Shown one piece after another: positions 1 to 5,616 of a stretch of DNA of 7,414 nt (the first letter of the stretch is position 1; each line of letters begins with the position of its first letter). Position numbers and translations under genes: made by a program. The notes beneath the pieces are model-generated. The model was not told where the DNA came from, did not search any database, and saw nothing but the letters and a program-made list of their open reading frames with translations. Where the stretch lies: assembly GCA_002479215.1 (NCBI GenBank), contig DLME01000036.1:1-7414 (forward strand), read 5' to 3'. Source of the stretch: Syntrophaceae bacterium UBA7544. GTDB taxonomy: Bacteria; Desulfobacterota; Syntrophia; Syntrophales; Smithellaceae.

Positions 1-415
1 AATAAAAGAAATATCCGGCGTAAAATTTTACACCGGAGAAAAACTTGATCGCTCCGTAGTTATTATGAGCGGAAAAAGCAGGAAATCTTTGCAGGAACAA
101 TTCAACCGTTTAATTAAAATAACACAAAAAATAATTTCCTCGAACAGCGAACCAATGCTCAATGTTCTTTGCACCTATGAAGACAACACCTGGCGGCTGA
201 TAATATTTCTGCGGCAGAAACACCGTCCGGATGCCTTCTTTTACGAAGGCGAAAAAAGAATTTTTGTCTCCTTAGGCGCGATAGATATGGCCGGAGTAAT
301 CATCACACCAATGCTTGCGGATTTCAATCGTTTGGAAGCCTCCCACATCAGCAGTATCTACCGGGAAGTGTCGCTCGCGGAAGATGCAACCAATAAAATA
401 ATCCGGGAATTGTAA
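1..415 (+). CDS. 3' end of a DUF4922-like protein (partial, cut by window edge)
   Basis: The reading frame is open from base 2 of the window to the TAA at 413-415, so the ATG at 65 is internal and this is the C-terminal part (about 137 residues) of a longer protein. The visible part contains an LRQKHRP stretch, an acidic segment, then SLGAIDMAGVIITP and a DF..L helix. From memory this matches the C-terminal half of DUF4922 proteins, which are distant relatives of the GalT/ATP-adenylyltransferase/GDP-hexose phosphorylase (HIT-like) fold. The catalytic histidine motif would lie in the missing N-terminal part, so no activity can be assigned. The M15 peptidase gene starts 13 nt after the stop on the same strand, so the two are probably cotranscribed. 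Family assignment is by recalled pattern only. Confidence 0.65.
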   Translation, partial: IKEISGVKFYTGEKLDRSVVIMSGKSRKSLQEQFNRLIKITQKIISSNSEPMLNVLCTYEDNTWRLIIFLRQKHRPDAFFYEGEKRIFVSLGAIDMAGVIITPMLADFNRLEASHISSIYREVSLAEDATNKIIREL

Positions 416-428
416 CGGATAATTAATT

Positions 429-983
429 ATGAGTGGTGATGATAATATAATTGTGGATAGCGATTTTAGTTTTTCCGATGCTATTGCGGGAACAAACGCG
501 CCCCTGGAAATAGTTGATCGCTTATCGATGGTGGATGTCTTTTATTTCTCTTTTGACGGCAGGCGGCATCAGGGACAGATTATCGTGAACAGCGACCTGG
601 AAGATGATGCCTCTGAAATTTTCACTTTGATTGAAAAATTAAAATTTCCTATCGGCAAAGCTATCCCCATTGTGGCCTATAGCTGGCAGGACCATGAATC
701 CATGGCCGCGAATAACACTTCCAGTTTTAATTATCGCGTAATTGAAGGTACAACAAAATTATCACTCCACTCTTTCGGCCGCGCTCTGGACATCAATCCG
801 GTGCAAAATCCCGTAATCTATCCCCATGGCCTCATCGCTCCCGAAGGTACAGTTTATAACCCGCAAAAGAAGGGAGCTTTTACTGCGGCAAATACTATCG
901 TTCAGGAATTTTTAAAACGCGGCTGGCACTGGGGCGGTAATTTCGAACAACCGAAAGATTATCATCATTTTGAAAAACCCTGA
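429..983 (+). CDS. M15 family zinc peptidase (D-Ala-D-Ala carboxypeptidase / L-Ala-D-Glu endopeptidase-like)
   Basis: This 184-residue protein carries the M15 (VanY/Ply-like, Peptidase_M15_4) core in its C-terminal half. The residues seen are SSFNYR (98-103), SLHSFGRALDIN with putative zinc ligands H114 and D121, a GWHWGG segment (165-170), and DYHHFE with catalytic acid D177 and zinc ligand H180. Enzymes of this family cut peptide bonds in peptidoglycan stem peptides. The N-terminal 95 residues are acidic and show no clear domain. There is no signal peptide or membrane segment, which is unexpected for a periplasmic enzyme; an internal ATG at 528 (residue 34) does not create one. No clear Shine-Dalgarno sequence precedes the ATG at 429, so coupling to the gene ending at 415 is plausible. 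The exact cleavage specificity cannot be read from the sequence. Confidence 0.88.
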   Translation: MSGDDNIIVDSDFSFSDAIAGTNAPLEIVDRLSMVDVFYFSFDGRRHQGQIIVNSDLEDDASEIFTLIEKLKFPIGKAIPIVAYSWQDHESMAANNTSSFNYRVIEGTTKLSLHSFGRALDINPVQNPVIYPHGLIAPEGTVYNPQKKGAFTAANTIVQEFLKRGWHWGGNFEQPKDYHHFEKP

Positions 984-989
984 TCCCAA

Positions 990-1101
990 TTCCAAATCAA
1001 AGCGCTATCGGCGTTGGCTTCTTCATCGGCTCCTCGATGTATAAAAACATGCACCTGCGTCGCCTCTTCCTCGCCGCCTTGATATCATCTTAGATTTGAA
1101 A
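990..1101. repeat. Imperfect palindromic intergenic element (candidate dispersed repeat or bidirectional terminator)
   Basis: Nearly the whole convergent gap between the M15 peptidase and the DUF1460 gene is one nested inverted structure. The outer arms are TTCCAAATC (990-998) and GATTTGAAA (1093-1101), pairing at 8 of 9 positions. Next inward, CGGCG (1009-1013) pairs with CGCCG (1072-1076). At the centre ATGT (1037-1040) pairs with ACAT (1047-1050) around a 6-nt loop. The minus strand between the arms is purine-rich. No T-run follows either arm, so it is not a textbook intrinsic terminator. Its layout recalls dispersed repeats that I associate with deltaproteobacterial genomes, which is unverified. 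Confidence 0.45.
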
Positions 1102-1125
1102 TCGCTATAATAACAATTTTCTCGA

Positions 1126-1884
1126 TTATAGAGGACGCGCGACAATAATGCTGGAAAATTTCTTATTCTGTTTTAGATAAGTGACAAGAGTTTTTTTCGA
1201 TATGACTACGCCGCCTTCCTTGCTGGAAGCGTGTAAAAGATGTAATTTTTTCCCTTTCCATAAAGCAAAGCCGACATGGGCGATATCCAATCCTTTCTGC
1301 TCAGTTACAAAAGCAACAATATCGCCTGTCTTAATTTTTTCTTTTTGCTGTTTTACTTTATTCTTTATAATTACACAAAAAGTTTTGCAGGAGAGGTTTT
1401 TTTCGGCAAGTTGCATTTTCTGAAATTCATTTTCATTTTTCAGGGCCGAATAAGACGTGTGGTTAGTCGTCATGTAATTTATTTTTTTGCGTCTCGGTTT
1501 ACCGCCTAAGCGCCTCGAGATATTCTTGATTATCTTTTTGCTTTCATTTTCCCGCAGCCAATCGGTGAAGTAATGAAGACGAGAGGAATAACCGGCAATA
1601 ATGCCATGGCGGTAACGGATAAATTGTAACATCCGCCGGAATTCGCTAAGCTCAATCTCTTTCAGCGCGGCGCATTTGGCCAGTGACAGGACGGTTTCCA
1701 AAAAAGTAAAACAGTCAAATTGGGTGAAGTTGACAATTAACTTCTCTTTGCCGCCGGCCTCCAGAGTTCCCGTTTTGTAAGGAACATGAAGAAAACATCT
1801 GCCGATTTCTATGACCAAATCGCCAAAGGACAAATCTTTCCCTTCCAACTGCCGTTTAAGGCTATTAAAATTAAATTGCTTCAT
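1126..1884 (-). CDS. DUF1460 (N-acetylmuramoyl-L-alanine amidase-like) NlpC/P60-fold protein
   Basis: The product is about 252 residues. It shows the DUF1460 pattern: Y-K-x-GTLE (37-43), FDCFTFLETVL with the putative nucleophile Cys (59, counting from the TTG), SRLHYFTDW (102-110), RRLGGKP (125-131), then DIAHVGFA with the catalytic-type His (204) and LLHASS (217-222). DUF1460 proteins have a papain-like NlpC/P60 fold and are thought to act on peptidoglycan or muropeptides. The segment between about residues 132 and 185 is lysine/asparagine-rich and poorly recognisable. No signal peptide is visible. The start is uncertain: ATG at 1884 follows GGCGG by 4 nt, and an in-frame TTG at 1887 lies immediately upstream. 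The gene converges on the M15 peptidase and diverges from the alpha/beta hydrolase. Confidence 0.82.
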   Translation of the reverse strand: MKQFNFNSLKRQLEGKDLSFGDLVIEIGRCFLHVPYKTGTLEAGGKEKLIVNFTQFDCFTFLETVLSLAKCAALKEIELSEFRRMLQFIRYRHGIIAGYSSRLHYFTDWLRENESKKIIKNISRRLGGKPRRKKINYMTTNHTSYSALKNENEFQKMQLAEKNLSCKTFCVIIKNKVKQQKEKIKTGDIVAFVTEQKGLDIAHVGFALWKGKKLHLLHASSKEGGVVISKKTLVTYLKQNKKFSSIIVARPL

Positions 1885-1887
1885 CAA

Positions 1888-1978
1888 ACCGCCAATATGA
1901 ATATTCTTAAGTGTATTTGTAAATTATTCTTCGCTACAAAGCAAATCGAAAAAACATACCGCCAATATTGACAATATT
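1888..1978. promoter_or_regulatory. Two operator-like sites in the divergent intergenic region
   Basis: The 11-mer ACCGCCAATAT occurs at 1888-1898 and again at 1958-1968, 70 bp apart in the same orientation. Each copy runs into an AT palindrome: AATAT-GA-ATATT at 1894-1905 and AATATTG-A-CAATATT at 1964-1978. The first site lies just upstream of the amidase start codon and overlaps its GGCGG; the second overlaps the TTGACA -35 candidate of the hydrolase gene. The placement suits one repressor acting on both divergent genes. This is inference, and no regulator gene is in the window. Confidence 0.35.
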
Positions 1979-2020
1979 TAAAAAATGTCATAGTGAGCCT
2001 ATGCATTTTAATCAAGGAGA
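1968..2020 (+). promoter_or_regulatory. Candidate promoter and Shine-Dalgarno sequence of the alpha/beta hydrolase gene
   Basis: A perfect TTGACA lies at 1968-1973. The -10 is unclear: CATAGT (1989-1994) matches 4 of 6 positions at a short 15-bp spacing, while a 17-bp spacing gives only the poor TAGTGA. The Shine-Dalgarno sequence AAGGAGA (2014-2020) ends 6 nt before the ATG at 2027 and fixes the start of that gene. Confidence 0.45.
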
Positions 2021-2026
2021 ATAAGT

Positions 2027-2887
2027 ATGCCCTTTATCCAAGCGGGAAACATCAAACTGAATTATGTCGAACATGGTAACGGAAATAATATTGTCGTTTT
2101 TATTCACGGATATTTGGGCTGTGTCCAGTGGATGGATTTAATTTGGCCGCGCCTGCCCAAAGATATTCACGTATTTACTATAGATTGGCGCGGTTGCGGA
2201 GAATCCGAAAAGCCAGCTCCCTTGAAGGATTTCGCAAATTACTCCCTACGGCAGCACGCGGAAGATATGATTACCGCCATTAAGGCATTGGGTATCAAAA
2301 AATGTAGCCTGGCTAATCATTCCACCGGCGGCATTATCAGTGTTTATATGCTGCTTGATGAGCCGGATATGTTTGATAAGGTATTAGCCCTTGATCCGGT
2401 AAGCCCCACGGGGTTATTGGTTCCGGAAAATCATCGCCTTGCTTTCCAAGCCATCAAAGAAAACAGAAATTATGCCTTCAAATTTCTCGCTTTTGCTGCT
2501 CCGACACTTTTCATCAAAGAATCTCTTAGGCCGGGCGCGAAACCTCAATTTAAACCTAAAACATCCGCTGAGCAAAAAGACCTTTTTAATTTGATTGTGG
2601 ACAAGGCAAGGTTTTTGAGCGACGGCGCTGGAGTTGGTACTCTGTATCACCTGCGTAACGAACGTGCCGCCGGCACATTAGCCAAGGAAACTCACTGCAT
2701 AAAACAACCGATTCTGGTTTTATGGGGCGAAGAAGATATGGTTATCCCGCGTCAGGATATAGACGAAACGGTCAAGCTTTCGCCCAACTGCAAGCTGAAG
2801 ACAATTAAGGATGTAGGCCACTCTTTAACTCTGGAAAACCCCGATTTATACGCTCGGATATTTACTGATTTTTTCCGGAATAAATGA
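2027..2887 (+). CDS. Alpha/beta-fold hydrolase
   Basis: This 286-residue protein has the length and motif order of a single-domain alpha/beta hydrolase. The oxyanion-hole motif is FIHGYLG (25-31). DWRGCGES (53-60) follows strand 4. The nucleophile elbow is NHSTGG with Ser99. The catalytic acid is Asp237 in LWGEEDMVIP, and His265 in DVGHSLTLENP completes the triad. A lid region of about residues 125-215 separates the elbow from the acid. The elbow begins with Asn97 where most relatives have Gly (G-x-S-x-G). There is no signal peptide, so it is probably cytoplasmic. It stands alone with its own promoter region and a strong ribosome-binding site. The substrate cannot be predicted: esterase, lactonase and C-C hydrolase activities are all possible. 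Confidence 0.9.
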   Translation: MPFIQAGNIKLNYVEHGNGNNIVVFIHGYLGCVQWMDLIWPRLPKDIHVFTIDWRGCGESEKPAPLKDFANYSLRQHAEDMITAIKALGIKKCSLANHSTGGIISVYMLLDEPDMFDKVLALDPVSPTGLLVPENHRLAFQAIKENRNYAFKFLAFAAPTLFIKESLRPGAKPQFKPKTSAEQKDLFNLIVDKARFLSDGAGVGTLYHLRNERAAGTLAKETHCIKQPILVLWGEEDMVIPRQDIDETVKLSPNCKLKTIKDVGHSLTLENPDLYARIFTDFFRNK

Positions 2888-2893
2888 AAGCGG

Positions 2894-2915
2894 CCCGCCT
2901 TGCCGGCAGGCCGGG
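2894..2915. repeat. GC-rich hairpin after the hydrolase gene
   Basis: CCC-GCCT (2894-2900) pairs with AGGC-(C)-GGG (2908-2915), leaving a TGCCGGC loop and one bulged C. It begins 7 nt after the hydrolase stop codon and could end its transcript, but only a weak T-rich stretch (2926-2932) follows. The core resembles short GCC-GGC palindromes dispersed in many bacterial genomes. Confidence 0.4.
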
Positions 2916-2932
2916 ATCGAATTATGTATTTT

Positions 2933-3007
2933 ATCCCGATAGCCACGGCTACGGGATAAATTCCACTTGCGCTTCAAACTTCGCTGTGCTTGTTTTCAGC
3001 GAGTGTC
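2933..3007 (-). repeat. 75-bp hairpin repeat, copy 1 (immediately after rpsT)
   Basis: This copy aligns without gaps to 3317-3391 at 64 of 75 positions. Read on the minus strand it begins at the rpsT stop codon and contains two hairpins. The first is TCGCTG/CAGCGA (3002-2997 with 2986-2981, 10-nt loop). The second is ATCCCG-TAGCC against GGCTA-(T)-CGGGAT (2957-2933), extended by three A-T pairs to 2960-2930. Neither is followed by a T-run, so a structured 3'-UTR or dispersed repeat fits better than an intrinsic terminator. Confidence 0.7.
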
Positions 3008-3269
3008 ATTTAAGGGCATTTACTTTTTTAGTCAGGCGGGAAATTTTGCGGGAAGCATTTTTCTTATGAATTACTCCTTTAACCGCCGCTTTATTCAACA
3101 CGGGAATAACGGCTTTCAGCGCGCTTGCGGAATCTTTTTTCTTTTTGCCTTCTACAGCGGTAATTACTGCTTTAACCTTGGTCTTAAGCGCGGACTTGAC
3201 GCCAATATTGCGCTCGCGGTGTTTTTTGCTCTGACGATCGCGTTTTTCTGCTGATTTATGTGTTGCCAA
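3006..3269 (-). CDS. rpsT: 30S ribosomal protein S20
   Basis: This 87-residue, very basic protein starts ATHKSAEKRDRQS and continues with the helical, Lys/Ala-rich S20 pattern, including a SALKTKVKAV segment, KAAVKGVIHKKNASRKISRL and a terminal LTKKVNAL. The length is normal for S20, which binds 16S rRNA early in small-subunit assembly. The start codon is TTG (3269-3267), set by a perfect AGGAGG at 3281-3276 with 6-nt spacing; the first ATG option would lose conserved residues. E. coli rpsT also uses a UUG start, where it is linked to autogenous control, so similar control may apply here. The gene is convergent with the hydrolase and lies downstream of nrdD on the same strand. Confidence 0.97.
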   Translation of the reverse strand: MATHKSAEKRDRQSKKHRERNIGVKSALKTKVKAVITAVEGKKKKDSASALKAVIPVLNKAAVKGVIHKKNASRKISRLTKKVNALK

Positions 3270-3275
3270 AAGTAT

Positions 3276-3281
3276 CCTCCT
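3276..3281 (-). promoter_or_regulatory. Strong Shine-Dalgarno sequence for the TTG-started rpsT
   Basis: The minus strand reads AGGAGG here, six bases before the TTG initiation codon. It is the strongest ribosome-binding site among the minus-strand genes of the window, and it decides the rpsT start. Confidence 0.85.
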
Positions 3282-3316
3282 AAATTTCCTTTTTTAATTA
3301 GATGGTACTAAATCTC

Positions 3317-3391
3317 ATCCCGATAGCCATGGCTACTGGATTAATTCCACTTACGCTTTAAACTTCACTAAGTTCGTTTTCAGCGAGTATC
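3317..3391 (-). repeat. 75-bp hairpin repeat, copy 2 (between nrdD and rpsT)
   Basis: This is the second copy of the repeat at 2933-3007, same orientation, with 11 substitutions and no gaps. The first hairpin survives on the minus strand as UCGCUG against UAGUGA, with two G-U wobbles replacing G-C pairs (3386-3381 with 3370-3365). The second hairpin (3341-3317) has one A-G mismatch. It lies in the rpsT leader region, 36 nt upstream of the AGGAGG. Confidence 0.7.
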
Positions 3392-3405
3392 CTTAATTCA
3401 ACTAA

Positions 3406-3437
3406 CAAATATTACCGCACTGCGTTGGTAATATTTG
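3406..3437 (-). terminator. Perfect 11-bp hairpin downstream of nrdD
   Basis: CAAATATTACC (3406-3416) is perfectly complementary to GGTAATATTTG (3427-3437) across a 10-nt loop. It begins 61 nt after the nrdD stop codon. On the minus strand it is followed by TTAGTTGAATT, which is only moderately T-rich, so termination is possible but not assured. The 3392-3498 gap holds nothing else that I recognise. Confidence 0.4.
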
Positions 3438-3498
3438 AGTTTCATTAATTTGGTGAGGTTGTTTAGCCCAATTGCTCCTACCTGTCAAGCGCAAACTG

Positions 3499-5616
3499 TC
3501 AGCCGCTTACCTTAAAGTTCTTGTTCACCTTTCTATTTTTAAGCTCAGCCAATTTACCTTTGTTCCAACCGGAAATTTTGCTGAAATATTTGGTTAACCG
3601 CGCAATGCCTTCCACCTCATTTGAGCCGCAGTAAACACAAGTTTCATTCAAGCCGGAAGCTGTTTTGCCACAGGAAAGGCAAGAAGTAAATTCCGGGGAA
3701 AAATCAATCTGGCGGTTGGCGGAATTGTAAAACACTTCTCGAATGAACTTACTTAATTCTTTCTTGCCCGGATTTGAGCCACCCAACTGCAAATGTGTGA
3801 TATGCTCCCCTTCCAGATATTTATGAAAAAGACCCTCCTGAATCACTCTTTGGAGAGGCGGCACATCTGCGGAAACATTCAAATGCGTCGAGTTTGTATA
3901 ATAAATCGCTCCTCCGGCAATATCGCCTTTCACATAGCGTCCTGCCGCTGGAGAGAAGTATTTTAAATCGAGCCTCGCGAACCGGTAGGCGGTGGTTTCC
4001 GCCGGTGACTGCTCCAATACAAATTTTATTCCCAACTTTTCACTCACAAGCTCGGCCTCACGCTGAAGGTAGTCCACCACTTTCAAGCCAAATTCCAGAG
4101 CTTCTGGTGATTCGTGCAGTTGGCTCCCCATAAAGATTTGCACAAGTTCATTTATTCCGACAAGGCCGATAATATAATAAGCCCGGTTCATTCTTAAAAA
4201 AGGGAACCCGTCATGATTCATGGCGAGCACGGCCAAAGGACCCTTATCGGCGTAAGAAAGAAGTTTTTCCAGAAAATCTTTTTTCTGAATGTGCGCCTTC
4301 ACCGCTGTTGCCGTAAATTCAGTAAGCAGGGCAAATAATCTTTTTTCATCGCCAGCGGCTTTATAAGCGAGCCGCGGTAAATTCAAAGTCACGCTTTGAA
4401 TGGCGGCACAGCGCATCAGCCAGGGTTTTTTCAATTCTTGTTTGTAATCGCCATCGCCTTTATATACGGCCTTACAGCAAGCAAAAGATAACGCATTTTT
4501 GTCTCTGTCGAAAATAAAACAGGTATTGCCCTTGAGGCCGGCCACCTCACAGGCCTGTTCAAGATATTGCTCAGCACCTTTAGTCTTCCAAAAAGCTTCA
4601 GTTATATGCAGGAGCGGCCGGGGCAGGATAAACGGCTTTCCGGTGGCATCACCTTTTTTAAATACTTCCAATATGGCCAAAGCCAGGCGCTGAGCATCTC
4701 CGGCGTATTCGCCATAAGTTTTACCGGTAGGTTTTCCTTCCGGCCCGATGGCGGGAAGGTCTGTCCAATGCGGCGGTATTTCGTAATAGATGTGCATATC
4801 GGTATATAAAGCCTGCCCGCCGCGCGCGGCGGAAAGCTGTGAGAATTCATAAATCAGCATTTGCGCGAACTGACGCACTTCTTTGTCCGTCATAGCGCCC
4901 AGATATGGCGCAAAGGAAATATTGATCGCATCCCATCCGATTGTACCGGTAAAATGTCCCTGAAGAATGGCGCTGAAACGTACCATGTGCAGTAAAAGCA
5001 CCTCGGCATATTTTGCAGGCTTGGCAGAGTTCACTGCCTGAGGCAAATTCAAGCCGTTAATTTTGATATATTCCAAAGATTGACAACAGCTGTAAGGACG
5101 GTCAACATAACCCAGACCGTGAATATGAATGTCACCCGTGGCATGCGCGTCCCCGATATCGGCGGAAAAAACATCATAAAGGGAAAATTCTCTTTTAATT
5201 CCTTCGGCAAAAATCAGGTTCGTGCCTTCGGGGGAATGAGGAGTGTTGGCACTTTCTTTATTTTGGTGTAAGATCAGCTGCCGGACATCATAAAGAGGAA
5301 ACCCCAAGCGGCCGTGCAGTCTCCGTTCTTTTTCCAGTCCCCTTTCGATGAGTCGCGCATTAACGAGTTCGCGGATAAGAGCCGTCGTGAGCACGCCGAT
5401 TCCCGAAGAAATAATCTGTCTTTCCACTTCTTTGGATATTTCTCCCGCCAACTGATAATCTATATCCGCTTCGCGCACCAGGGCATCAACAATGCGCTGG
5501 CGGTTCCAGGGGGCTATTTCCTCCCCGGAAGTGCGGACAAAAAGGGTTATATCGGTGGTTTCGGAATTTTCCAGCATATCAAATATTAGTCGGTATTGAT
5601 GATGATTCGACGGCAT
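3499..5616 (-). CDS. nrdD: Anaerobic (class III) ribonucleoside-triphosphate reductase with Lys at the glycyl-radical position
   Basis: This 705-residue protein has the full class III reductase layout. An ATP cone lies at about 22-115 (ITLFVRTSGEEIAPWNR...). The ten-stranded barrel domain includes GDIHIHG (161-167), RPYSCCQS (173-180), ARGGQALYTD (264-273) and NTCFIFD (364-370). The FACCKAV motif (379-385) corresponds to the MCCRL region that carries the thiyl cysteine, and QSVTLNLPR (407-415) follows. A zinc ribbon uses C646, C649, C660 and C663. NrdD makes dNTPs under anoxia using a glycyl radical installed by NrdG. Here the radical motif reads R673-L-T-K676-Y677, so Lys (AAA at 3591-3589) replaces the expected Gly, while the WN-KGK tail is normal. 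No nrdG is adjacent. The ATG at 5616 overlaps the HD gene by 38 nt; ATG at 5577 (residue 14), one base past the HD stop, is an equally good start. Neither has a clear Shine-Dalgarno sequence. Confidence 0.95.
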   Translation of the reverse strand: MPSNHHQYRLIFDMLENSETTDITLFVRTSGEEIAPWNRQRIVDALVREADIDYQLAGEISKEVERQIISSGIGVLTTALIRELVNARLIERGLEKERRLHGRLGFPLYDVRQLILHQNKESANTPHSPEGTNLIFAEGIKREFSLYDVFSADIGDAHATGDIHIHGLGYVDRPYSCCQSLEYIKINGLNLPQAVNSAKPAKYAEVLLLHMVRFSAILQGHFTGTIGWDAINISFAPYLGAMTDKEVRQFAQMLIYEFSQLSAARGGQALYTDMHIYYEIPPHWTDLPAIGPEGKPTGKTYGEYAGDAQRLALAILEVFKKGDATGKPFILPRPLLHITEAFWKTKGAEQYLEQACEVAGLKGNTCFIFDRDKNALSFACCKAVYKGDGDYKQELKKPWLMRCAAIQSVTLNLPRLAYKAAGDEKRLFALLTEFTATAVKAHIQKKDFLEKLLSYADKGPLAVLAMNHDGFPFLRMNRAYYIIGLVGINELVQIFMGSQLHESPEALEFGLKVVDYLQREAELVSEKLGIKFVLEQSPAETTAYRFARLDLKYFSPAAGRYVKGDIAGGAIYYTNSTHLNVSADVPPLQRVIQEGLFHKYLEGEHITHLQLGGSNPGKKELSKFIREVFYNSANRQIDFSPEFTSCLSCGKTASGLNETCVYCGSNEVEGIARLTKYFSKISGWNKGKLAELKNRKVNKNFKVSG

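Noticed and set aside
2884..3069. 61-residue plus-strand ORF starting at the hydrolase stop (ATGA overlap)
   Set aside because: Its sequence is a translation of the GC hairpin, the 75-bp repeat and the antisense of rpsT.
2933..3391. Possible CRISPR array or transposon ends
   Set aside because: There are only two copies, 75 bp long, in direct orientation with the rpsT gene between them; no spacers, transposase or terminal inverted repeats.
3894..4133. Plus-strand ORF inside nrdD
   Set aside because: It is antisense to a strongly conserved coding region and has no domain signal; the same holds for the other ORFs inside nrdD and the HD gene.
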